Assembly: GCA_031549085.1 (NCBI GenBank)
Contig: JAVBQL010000013.1
Coordinates: 62,001-126,000, forward strand
DNA: 64,000 nucleotides
Direction of reading: 5' to 3'
Source: JAVBQL01 sp031549085
GTDB lineage: Bacteria > Spirochaetota > GWE2-31-10 > MWDO01
Below the pieces are notes generated by a model. The model did not search any database. It saw nothing but the letters and a program-made list of their open reading frames with translations, and had not been told where the DNA came from. The first letter of the stretch is position 1; every line of letters starts with the position of its first letter. The position numbers and the translations under genes were made by a program. Positions 44,417 through 52,343 of this stretch are shown one piece after another.

Positions 44417-44504
44417 AAACTCTCCTTAATCAGTTATATATGCTCTATTTTAACGAAAAGGCACCTAAAATAAATAATATTTAAAATGAAATCTTATGTC
44501 AAGC

Positions 44505-44733
44505 ATTTTTAGATCCCACGTCCTTTCTAATTTTTTTTGCAAGCCACGTCCTTTTTTATTTTTTTAGATCCCACGTCCTTTTTGATAAATATCTTTTGCA
44601 AGAGTGGTTTGTAGTTTCTAAATTTAGAAATAAAACTTTTTTAATAGAAGGGTGTGTATTATTCCTAAAATTAGAAAGATAATATGCTTTTTGTAAAAGA
44701 TGCCTGTCAGAAAGGACGTGGGATCTAAAAAAA
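44505..44733. repeat. Repeat family 2: nearly complete palindromic element plus extra ends
   Basis: Left end TTTTTAGATCCCACGTCC at 44561 and right end GGACGTGGGATCTAAAAA ending near 44733 are inverted copies. Pairing continues inward (GATAAATATCTTTTG against the TAAAAGATGCCTG side). An inner palindrome, TTTCTAAATTTAGAAA, is present. Two further ends (TTTTAGATCCCACGTCC at about 44506 and GCAAGCCACGTCC at about 44539) lie just upstream, suggesting repeated insertions at one spot. Confidence 0.7.
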
Positions 44734-44740
44734 TAAAAAA

Positions 44741-45343
44741 TTAATAGAGAGATCTCAGCTTTACTAGAAGAGAGAGCATAGGAAAAAAAGTTATATTACC
44801 AATAATAACTGATAGAACACCCACCAAAAAACCAACAAAGCAATCACTAAAGTAGTGATACCCCTTAACCACCCGCCCAAGCATTGTTAGAACCATAAAT
44901 ATAAAAAATATGATTGACAAACTTACTGCAAGATAGAGAGGAATTTTAGCAAAATCTGATAGTGGAAAAAAGTAGACCCATAGAGGAAGAACAAAAAAGA
45001 CTGCAAGTCTGCTAACATGACCAGAGGGAAAAGAGTATGGATCCAGCTTTTTTTGTGCAAGATTAACAAAATAGCGTTTTCGCCTAACTGCATATTTTAA
45101 TATAAAGACAAATAGTGTATCCAAAAATAGGCAGTAGAGAGCAAAGAGCCAAAAAATATTAAAAGGTTCAAATAGTTCCGAAAAGAGGTAGAAAATAAGA
45201 ATAAAAACAAGACATACAGAAAAGTTCCCAAGCTTTGAAAAGAAGCTAAAAACGCTATACTTTTTCAAAGGTAAAAGAAACTTTAACGCGAAAATATCTA
45301 TTTTTCTTACTTTTTTTACTACTTTTCTTGAAATTTTACTCAT
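44741..45343 (-). CDS. PAP2-superfamily membrane phosphatase
   Basis: A 200-residue protein with about five transmembrane segments. The three phosphatase motifs are in order: KYAVRRKR (Lys83-Arg90, a variant of KxxxxxxRP lacking the Pro), PSGH (106-109) and GRVVKGYHYFSD (Arg157, His163, Asp167). It should dephosphorylate a lipid phosphate such as undecaprenyl pyrophosphate or phosphatidylglycerol phosphate at the membrane. The substrate is not determined. Family-2 repeats flank both ends. Confidence 0.82.
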   Translation of the reverse strand: MSKISRKVVKKVRKIDIFALKFLLPLKKYSVFSFFSKLGNFSVCLVFILIFYLFSELFEPFNIFWLFALYCLFLDTLFVFILKYAVRRKRYFVNLAQKKLDPYSFPSGHVSRLAVFFVLPLWVYFFPLSDFAKIPLYLAVSLSIIFFIFMVLTMLGRVVKGYHYFSDCFVGFLVGVLSVIIGNITFFPMLSLLVKLRSLY

Positions 45344-45431
45344 AAATTAACTGCTTGATTTAAAATAAACGGTCATGCTAAAAAATGTTCTAAATGAAAA
45401 AAACAAAAAAGTCAATTTTTTTATTTTTTGT

Positions 45432-45583
45432 TTTTTTAGATCCCACGTCCTTTTTTATAAACATCTTGGCAAGAATGGTTTGTAGTTTCTAATTAAAAAT
45501 AAAGCTTTTTTGAATGGGGGCTCTACCCATCAAAATTAGAAAGATAATACTCTTTTTATAAAAGATATCTATAAAAAAGCTCT
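45432..45583. repeat. Repeat family 2 element lacking one terminus
   Basis: TTTTTTAGATCCCACGTCC opens the element. The inner part (AAGAATGGTTTGTAGTTTCTAA ... AAAATTAGAAAGATAAT) parallels 44581-44690. The right terminal GGACGTGGGATCTA is missing and is replaced by sequence carrying the promoter of the MscS gene. Confidence 0.6.
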
Positions 45584-45584
45584 C

Positions 45585-45613
45585 TTGACTATTTATTCTA
45601 TTTAACTTATTAT
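45585..45613 (+). promoter_or_regulatory. Sigma-70-type promoter of the MscS-family gene
   Basis: TTGACT (45585-45590), 17-base spacer, TATTAT (45608-45613), 41 bases before the ATG. The -35 box begins right where the repeat element ends. Confidence 0.6.
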
Positions 45614-45653
45614 CTGTTTCGTATATAAAATATTTTAAAAGAGAGCCCTGCTT

Positions 45654-47123
45654 ATGGAAGACATTAATACGGTTAATAACATTAAAGATAGTTTTATTGC
45701 CTTCATAACCTATTTTAAAGGGATTGTACTTATAAAAGAGAGGCATACAATCAATTATTTGGATATTTTTGTGCTTCTCTCTCTTATAATATTTGTAGTT
45801 ATCTTTTTCTCTAACAGAGAAAAACTTAAAAGACTCTTCACAAACAGACCAACAATGTCTCTTATATTTAATCGAATGTTTATAATATTTCCAATATTTG
45901 CGGTGCTCTTTTTTTTAGTTGGACTTCTTTGGTATAAGAACTTGTATGTATATCTCTACTGGTGTTCACTTTTCTCAATATCACTTATTACAATATCACT
46001 TATCCTCTCCAAAAAGAGCCGAGAGAGAATATCAACTCTATATAAGGTCTATTTGGAGATAGATAGCTCTCCTGACGGGACAGAAACAGACAAAAAAGTA
46101 TCCATAATAAGGCTCTTTCTTGTAACCTTCCTACAGTCAATAATATTTATACTAACAATTGTTGTTCTGTTTCTTATATGGACAATACCATATAACCTTT
46201 TGCAAAACATACTTATGAATTTCAAGCTTGACTACACACTTTTTTATACAAAGCTGATTAGGATAGCTATAAACACACTTGTTACAATTCTTATAATTAG
46301 AATATTCTCATATGCAGCAAAGAGCATTCTAAAGATAACAGAGAGCTTTTCTGAAAGAACCTCCACTGTATATGAAGAGAGAAGAAAGAGGGTAAAGACA
46401 GTTGTTAATATTACTGAAAATATATTGAAGACACTTGTTGTTGCAATATATATTATAGGTATATTGCAGGAGATTGGTATTAATTTAACTGCACTCTTTG
46501 CAGGGGCAGGAATACTTGGTATTGCAATCGGTTTTGGAACACAGTCTCTTGTAAAGGATTTTTTAAGCGGACTATTTATATTGATGGAGAATCAATATAA
46601 GATTGGTGATGTTATAAATGTATCTGGGGTAAGTGGGACTGTAGAGAAGATAACACTTCGGACAACGGTCTTAAGAAACCTTGAGGGAATGGTTCATACA
46701 ATTCCAAATGGCAATATAATGCTGGTTTCAAATATGACCCATGAGCTATCAAAAGCAGTAATTGATATAAACATTGATTATAATGAGGACATTGATAAGG
46801 TTATAAGGGTTCTTGATGGAGTTTTAACAGAATTTAATAATGAGCCATACTGGGGCAGTCTCTTAAAAGAGAAGCCTGTAATACTTGGAGTAAACGAGCT
46901 TGGGACTAGCTCTGTTGTTATGCGGATAGTCATAACAACAAACCCGGGGAAGCAGTGGGAGGCAAAAAGGGAGCTTAATAAGAGAATAAAGATAAAATTC
47001 TTTGATGTTGATATTGATATCCCTTATCAATATATCAATGTTGTAGAGTATAAGAAAAATAGAAAAAGAGAGTCAGCCAAAGAAGAGGCTCCAAACAGCA
47101 GCCAAGATAATTTTGATTATTAG
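45654..47123 (+). CDS. MscS-family mechanosensitive ion channel
   Basis: A 489-residue protein, larger than E. coli MscS (286). Extra N-terminal transmembrane helices (about 35-55, 72-95, 98-120, 165-190, 200-225) precede the MscS core. The pore-lining helix and beta domain are clear: AGAGILGIAIGFGTQSLVKDFLSG, then QYKIGDVI and the EKITLRTTVLRN strand block. Long MscS homologues open under membrane tension to release solutes on osmotic downshock. The C-terminus is charged and probably disordered. Confidence 0.9.
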   Translation: MEDINTVNNIKDSFIAFITYFKGIVLIKERHTINYLDIFVLLSLIIFVVIFFSNREKLKRLFTNRPTMSLIFNRMFIIFPIFAVLFFLVGLLWYKNLYVYLYWCSLFSISLITISLILSKKSRERISTLYKVYLEIDSSPDGTETDKKVSIIRLFLVTFLQSIIFILTIVVLFLIWTIPYNLLQNILMNFKLDYTLFYTKLIRIAINTLVTILIIRIFSYAAKSILKITESFSERTSTVYEERRKRVKTVVNITENILKTLVVAIYIIGILQEIGINLTALFAGAGILGIAIGFGTQSLVKDFLSGLFILMENQYKIGDVINVSGVSGTVEKITLRTTVLRNLEGMVHTIPNGNIMLVSNMTHELSKAVIDINIDYNEDIDKVIRVLDGVLTEFNNEPYWGSLLKEKPVILGVNELGTSSVVMRIVITTNPGKQWEAKRELNKRIKIKFFDVDIDIPYQYINVVEYKKNRKRESAKEEAPNSSQDNFDY

Positions 47124-47207
47124 ACCTATTTTAAAACTAAATAATTTATAACTATTACTCATTAAGTATAGGGCTATACAAAAAGCATTATGTTTATGAA
47201 TAGTTTC

Positions 47208-47360
47208 AGATATCAAATTAGCTATGCAAATCTATCTCTAGTTTACCTATCAATACGAAAAGATATAAAGAACAAAAGTTACTTAAAAAAGAAAGGAAAA
47301 AACAAAAAGTGAGCTTTAAAGATAATTAAATATTAGTAGTATGTTAGATATAAAATTGCT
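47208..47360. repeat. MITE-like element, family 1, degenerate copy
   Basis: ATATCAAATTAGCTATGCAAATC and CTCTAGTTTACC match the left arms at 53.9-55.1 kb. The right-arm remnant TAGTAGTATGTTAGAT follows. The central stem is lost. Confidence 0.55.
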
Positions 47361-47402
47361 GTATGTATACTTTTATAAAGGTGTTGTGTCTATATATTAA
47401 AG

Positions 47403-47496
47403 AGCAAGCTTATAAAAACAGAGTTCTTTCTCTTCTGAATAATTTCTTTTAATTGCACAAGAAATAAACAGTCCCTCTGTAAGTTATAAGCTTGCT
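47403..47496. other. Inverted repeat with 22-base arms in intergenic DNA
   Basis: AGCAAGCTTATAAAAACAGAG (from 47403) and CTCTGTAAGTTATAAGCTTGCT (to about 47496) are inverted complements with a few mismatches around a ~50-base loop. There is no gene here. It differs in sequence from the other repeat families. Confidence 0.5.
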
Positions 47497-47655
47497 TTGT
47501 TAAAATCTCTTATTCATATTCACTATATTATAATATATGTCGCTTTTATAAAAAAGCAACTGTTTTTTTTAAAATATATCCTTTTTTTGACTATTATTTA
47601 TAAATTACCCATATAGATCTATTGAAAAACTAAATAGCCAAGATTTTGCTTGTTT

Positions 47656-47742
47656 GGGAGTTATGAAAATGTTATATAACAAAGATTTTATTGGCGTAAT
47701 AACGAGATAAAATCTTTGTTATATACCATTGTCATAACTCCC
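47656..47742. repeat. Large hairpin with 36-bp arms
   Basis: Arms 47656-47691 and 47707-47742 pair with only two mismatches around a 15-base loop (TGGCGTAATAACGAG). The outer ends are GGGAGTTATG and CATAACTCCC. It is far too long for an ordinary terminator and resembles a small palindromic mobile element. The intergenic region 47124-47811 as a whole holds four separate palindromic elements and no gene. Confidence 0.75.
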
Positions 47743-47758
47743 ATATAATAATAAATTA

Positions 47759-47790
47759 CCCCCTTTATGTAAAGGGGGCAGGGGGATTAG
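47759..47790. terminator. CCCCCT-family hairpin between convergent genes
   Basis: CCCCCTTT-ATGT-AAAGGGGG, then CAGGGGGATTAG. It sits between the MscS and MurF-like genes, which converge. Confidence 0.55.
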
Positions 47791-47811
47791 ATTAAAAAGA
47801 CAACACAAACT

Positions 47812-49494
47812 CTATTCAAGTACATCAGGCAGATCATTTTCAAAGAGTACAACATCACCTATCGATATAACCTTACCCATAATTCTCTCTGCCTCTTTTA
47901 ATGAAGGGACAACAAAAAGATTCTTCTCATCAAACCCTTTTGAGACAATTCCATCTTTTATACTCTTGCTCTGCTCCATTCCAACAAGTATAACGATATC
48001 AACACTCTCTGCTATCCTCTCTCCAAATGAGAAATTTATAGCTTTACTCTCCTCACCCAAATCGATTATACCCGGAGTTATAATAATCTTCTTTTTACCC
48101 TCAATCTCTTTTAGGATATTAAGCGCTTCAGTCGCCCCCTTAAGATTTGAATTGAAAGCATCATCAAGAACAAGAACACCTGTACCAGAATCTATAAGCT
48201 GAAGTCTATGTTCAACAGGCTCCACATTGGTGAGCCCAGCTCTTATCTCATTGTTGGAGAGCCCAAGCTCACGAGCCATAAGGATAGCTGCAAGAAGATT
48301 TGAAACATTATGCTTCCCTAAAATTGGTACAGCAACATTTATCTCCTCACCATCTTTAAATATCACCTTAAAAGAGAGGCCTCTTCTTGTATTCTCTATA
48401 TCTTTTGCGATTACATCAACAGACTCTTTGCTGTTTTCATCTATACTATATGAAAATAGTTTTGAGAAGATCTCATAGCGATACTTATCAACCCCCTCTT
48501 TTAGAAGCTCGGAGTCATAGTTGTAGACAGCGATACTGTCAGCCTTTAGATTTTTAAAGAGGGCAAGTTTAGTTTTTATTATGTTATCAATTGATAAAAA
48601 AGTCTCAAGGTGCTGATTATCAACAGCACTTATTATCCCATAGTCAGGCGGAACAAGTTTGCATAGCTCCTCAATATCACCCTTTTTATCAGCTCCCATT
48701 TCGCAGATAAAGTAGTCATAGATGGAGAGATCATCTTCATTATTTATAACTTTGCTTATACCCATTGGTGTGTTGTATGATGATGGTGTATATAGAATTT
48801 TATATTTTGATTTTAATATGTGATATAGGAAAAACTTAGTTGATGTTTTTCCATAACTTCCTGTTATACATATCTTTTTGAAAGTGGCTTTTTTTATCTT
48901 TCGTTTTGCCTTAAGAAAGAAGAAAAGATGTATAAGCTTCTCTATTGGCATATTTATCAAATTTGAAATTAGAACAATCATTGTTGTGATAACACTTAAA
49001 AAAAGTATAAAAGCATTAAACTGTAGAAAATTCCAGCTTGAGAGTGTAAACTCATCAAATGGTCTTATCAAAAACCATACACCAAAAATTAGTATAAATA
49101 GGGAGAGTGCTATATAGGTGGCAAACAATCTAAGAACCCTTGGAGTAAAAACAAGAGGCTTCTTTGCCTTTGCCTTCTTTCCAATCCAGCCAGCGATAAA
49201 TGGATGAATAATTTTCCAAGCAAAAACAGTAATCATTATTGTTGCTGTTATATATTTATAATAGGTTACTGATGAAGTTGTATAATAGAGGAGTGTCAAA
49301 AGGAACAGCGTAAATATCAGTTCAAATATCTCCCATAGAAGTGTTGAACGATACTTGTTCCCCTGAAGCCATGATACAAATTTCAGGTTTTGATAACCAA
49401 GCTGCTGAAGCATATGTATCGCATAGTAGCCATGCAGAATTAATTTTATAAGTGTAAGTATTATAAGAATAACAAGAAATATGAAGGTTAGCAT
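47812..49494 (-). CDS. murF: MurF-like Mur ligase with N-terminal membrane domain
   Basis: A 560-residue protein. The first ~190 residues contain about five transmembrane segments, absent from classical MurF. The Mur ligase body follows, with ATP-binding TGSYGKTST (211-219), a middle domain with AVDNQHLE and a C-terminal domain with VEPVEHRLQ and DDAFNSN. The end (GDVVLFENDLPDVL) is typical of a MurF subgroup. MurF adds D-Ala-D-Ala to UDP-MurNAc-tripeptide. The membrane anchor suggests the last cytoplasmic step is held near the membrane. A different Mur-ligase reaction is possible. Confidence 0.8.
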   Translation of the reverse strand: MLTFIFLVILIILTLIKLILHGYYAIHMLQQLGYQNLKFVSWLQGNKYRSTLLWEIFELIFTLFLLTLLYYTTSSVTYYKYITATIMITVFAWKIIHPFIAGWIGKKAKAKKPLVFTPRVLRLFATYIALSLFILIFGVWFLIRPFDEFTLSSWNFLQFNAFILFLSVITTMIVLISNLINMPIEKLIHLFFFLKAKRKIKKATFKKICITGSYGKTSTKFFLYHILKSKYKILYTPSSYNTPMGISKVINNEDDLSIYDYFICEMGADKKGDIEELCKLVPPDYGIISAVDNQHLETFLSIDNIIKTKLALFKNLKADSIAVYNYDSELLKEGVDKYRYEIFSKLFSYSIDENSKESVDVIAKDIENTRRGLSFKVIFKDGEEINVAVPILGKHNVSNLLAAILMARELGLSNNEIRAGLTNVEPVEHRLQLIDSGTGVLVLDDAFNSNLKGATEALNILKEIEGKKKIIITPGIIDLGEESKAINFSFGERIAESVDIVILVGMEQSKSIKDGIVSKGFDEKNLFVVPSLKEAERIMGKVISIGDVVLFENDLPDVLE

Positions 49495-49518
49495 TCTTTT
49501 TTATAGTTCCTTATTTTT

Positions 49519-50283
49519 TTAAGCAAAGATTTTTATTATATCAATAATTCTATCATCATCAAGAAAAGGAAAGTGCCCTCCCCCCTCAACAACATATAAG
49601 CCGCTATCTTTTATAAGACGGTTAAGCTTTTTGCCCATCCAGAGAGGTGTTGCATCATCTTTCTCACCCCAATATATAAATGTCGGACATTTCACTTTTG
49701 ACAATATATTTGTATAGTCCTCATTAACAACTTTGACAAATATATTCCTTAATTCTCCAGCATCTCTGTAGTCATCAGAGCCAAAATTATCTTTTAGTTT
49801 GATAAGAAGCTTCTCATCTCTTGTTAGTTTTATATTTAAAAACTTCATTATCTTGAATGAGCAGACTTTTAGATACCAATCCAATCCCCTCTTTGCCCGT
49901 AAGCCAGCACTGTCAATAAGAACAAGCTTTTTTACGAGGTCGGGATAGAAGCAGGAAAGCAAAATTCCAACCTTACCGCCAAAGGAGTGGCCAACATAGA
50001 CAATCTCTTTAATATCAAGCTTTTTCAAAAATGAGGCAACAACATCTGCATATTCAGGAGATCCAAAATCACTTCCTGGCATACTACTCTCGCCAAAACC
50101 GGGAAGATCGATAGCTATAATATTAAAATCATTTAGAAGATGGTTATAGATAGCCGCAAGATTATATTTATCAGTCTTCCAACCATGCACAAAAAGAAGA
50201 GTTTTTGAATCATTTTTGTTGTTTGTTACATATGAGATATCAAGCCCATTTATATTAACAACATTTTTAATCAAATTACACAT
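49519..50283 (-). CDS. Alpha/beta-hydrolase-fold protein
   Basis: A 254-residue cytoplasmic protein. It has an oxyanion segment FVHGWKTD (31-38), nucleophile Ser100 in GHSFGG, a late acid in WGEKDDATP and catalytic His in GGGHFPFLDD. The triad is complete. It could be an esterase, lipase or C-C hydrolase; substrate specificity is not predictable. The gene lies 24 bases upstream of murF on the same strand and is probably co-transcribed. Confidence 0.82.
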   Translation of the reverse strand: MCNLIKNVVNINGLDISYVTNNKNDSKTLLFVHGWKTDKYNLAAIYNHLLNDFNIIAIDLPGFGESSMPGSDFGSPEYADVVASFLKKLDIKEIVYVGHSFGGKVGILLSCFYPDLVKKLVLIDSAGLRAKRGLDWYLKVCSFKIMKFLNIKLTRDEKLLIKLKDNFGSDDYRDAGELRNIFVKVVNEDYTNILSKVKCPTFIYWGEKDDATPLWMGKKLNRLIKDSGLYVVEGGGHFPFLDDDRIIDIIKIFA

Positions 50284-50458
50284 ATATATCCCAAAAAACA
50301 GGAGTATGGTTCTAATTTTCTAAAAAAATATTTACAAATCTATTTTAGAGATATATCAAAACAATTTTTAATTGTCAAAGAATCTTTTATTATGGGACAA
50401 AGCTTAGGCTTATTTCTCTTGACAAAATGGGCTAAAATGTTCAATATCCATAATTAAT

Positions 50459-51097
50459 ATGAGCAAAAATAGAATATTGATGATTGGAAGCGGGGAAGAG
50501 GTCTCGTTGCCTAAGCTAAAAAAGTATTCAGAAGAGAGTGACTTCGTAATTGCTGTAGATGGAGGCTTAAACCATCTTGACAAAGTTTCCATTACCCCTG
50601 ATATAATAATTGGTGATCTTGACAGTGTTGATAAAGATATATTAGAAAAATATCCAAATGTAGAGATTATGCGTTTCAATAGAGATAAAGAACTCACTGA
50701 CTATGATCTAGCTCTTGAGTATGCCTTCTCTCTAAAACCAAAGCGAGTCTATATGTTTGGCTCTATGGGAAGCTTTTTGGATCACTCATTGGCAAATATA
50801 ATTATCAGCGAAAAATATAGTGAACACAATGAGGGTTTACAGATCATTACTGCAAATGCAACTGCATACTACATATATAAGAGTTCATCTATAGAAAACA
50901 TGGAGGGGAGAAGAGTATCGCTCTTTGCTCTTATGACTGCGACAAAGCTTCATCTTGAAGGTTTCCAATATGAGTTTAAAAAGAGCAGTCTTATGCCGCT
51001 CGAGTTTAGCATCAGTAATGTTATAAATTCTAATAGTGCAAGAATATCTTTTAAAAGCGGAATTTTTCTGGTAATATTATTTGATGAAGGATTTTAA
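50459..51097 (+). CDS. thiN: Thiamine pyrophosphokinase
   Basis: A 212-residue protein with the TPK blocks AVDGGLNHL, PDIIIGDLDSVD (substrate/metal binding), ELTDYDLALEYAF and GSMGSFLDHSLANI. It transfers pyrophosphate from ATP to thiamine to form thiamine pyrophosphate, indicating thiamine salvage. TTGACA lies 35 bases upstream of the ATG, but the -10 is weak. The LCP-like gene starts nine bases after the stop, so the two are probably co-transcribed. Confidence 0.88.
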   Translation: MSKNRILMIGSGEEVSLPKLKKYSEESDFVIAVDGGLNHLDKVSITPDIIIGDLDSVDKDILEKYPNVEIMRFNRDKELTDYDLALEYAFSLKPKRVYMFGSMGSFLDHSLANIIISEKYSEHNEGLQIITANATAYYIYKSSSIENMEGRRVSLFALMTATKLHLEGFQYEFKKSSLMPLEFSISNVINSNSARISFKSGIFLVILFDEGF

Positions 51098-51106
51098 TAA
51101 ATAGTT

Positions 51107-52336
51107 ATGGCAAAAAGTAGTGATAGAGGTAGGGGAGATAAAAATAGAGGTGATCTTGCAGGCTTTCTCTTAATAGGACTTCTCTTCCTGCTTATTGGTG
51201 GAGTTATATATGCATCTCAGTTCTTTAGATCTGAAGAGAAGATAAAGATAGCATTTAATAGTGGACAGATGATCTCTTTCTGTTTTGCAAACTATAATGA
51301 GAAGAGAGAGGTTACAAAGACCATTGTCCTTTTTTATAACACCACAACAAACAGGGTTGCAACAGTATCTATACTCCCAAAAACATACATTTCATTCAAC
51401 AGAAACCGATCTGACTATCTTATTATTGAAGAGGCCTTTAATAAGCGGGTAACAAATAATGAATTTAAAGATGCAATTGGTAAATTTCTTGGAACAAAGA
51501 TAGATTACTACATATATATGGATGATGATTCACTTATAAAGTTTATTGATATTCTTGAAGGGGTAGAGGTAAACGAAGTAGAACAAATAAGTGATAATAT
51601 TAAAAATACCTATGTTGCAGGGGGAGATACTCTCTTTAATGGAGACAAAGCTTTGGAGTATGCATCATATATAAAAGATGAGAAGCTTGACTCTTCATAC
51701 CAGCAGCTAAATAGAATTCAAGATATAGTCAAAGGGCTTTTAAAAATAAAGCCAAACTTTTTAGAGAACTTTAATGAGTATGGAATATCAACATACCTCT
51801 ACAAACTGATTACAACAAACCTCACTCAAGAGGATGTGAAAATTATATATAGTGAATTAAAAAAGAGATATGAAAATGGAATTACAGACTACTCGAGAGG
51901 AATAGACTCTATAATAGTCTATTGTGACAGAAAAAATGTGGAGGATGGAAGCTATATACTCCTTGCAAAAAACTCTGGAAACTGGATAAGGGGAGAGGTT
52001 GCAGAGGCCATTGCAAATCTCAAAAAAGAGAAAGAGAGCGAAAGCGGAAAGATGGTTATAGAGATAAAAAATGGGACAAACATTATTGGTTTGGCATCAA
52101 GAACAAAGAGCCATCTTGAGTCTTTTGGGATAGAGGTTGCTGAGGTATCAAACGCCGACAGTGAAAATTATCAAAATACAATAATTATTATCCGTGATTC
52201 AGAACAGAGAGCCCAAAAACTTGGCGAGCTAATTCGTTGTAAGCAGATAATAACTACAACAGAAGAGACAAATAAAAAAATAGATGCAACATTAATACTT
52301 GGAAGGGATTTTGATGGAAAGATTGTCAGAAGGTAA
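51107..52336 (+). CDS. LytR-CpsA-Psr-like protein with LytR_C domain and altered active site
   Basis: A 409-residue protein with one N-terminal transmembrane anchor (about 17-40), an LCP-like domain (about 45-215) and a C-terminal LytR_C domain (about 315-405, VIEIKNGTNIIGLASRTKSHLESFGIEV). LCP enzymes attach polymers to peptidoglycan using conserved Arg and Asp residues. Here the usual PRDT is PKTY, and the arginines after LNGxxALxYxR are missing (LFNGDKALEYASYIKDE). The fold seems retained, but the phosphotransferase chemistry is doubtful. It may instead bind the polymer or the cell wall. Confidence 0.7.
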   Translation: MAKSSDRGRGDKNRGDLAGFLLIGLLFLLIGGVIYASQFFRSEEKIKIAFNSGQMISFCFANYNEKREVTKTIVLFYNTTTNRVATVSILPKTYISFNRNRSDYLIIEEAFNKRVTNNEFKDAIGKFLGTKIDYYIYMDDDSLIKFIDILEGVEVNEVEQISDNIKNTYVAGGDTLFNGDKALEYASYIKDEKLDSSYQQLNRIQDIVKGLLKIKPNFLENFNEYGISTYLYKLITTNLTQEDVKIIYSELKKRYENGITDYSRGIDSIIVYCDRKNVEDGSYILLAKNSGNWIRGEVAEAIANLKKEKESESGKMVIEIKNGTNIIGLASRTKSHLESFGIEVAEVSNADSENYQNTIIIIRDSEQRAQKLGELIRCKQIITTTEETNKKIDATLILGRDFDGKIVRR

Positions 52337-52343
52337 AATAGAG

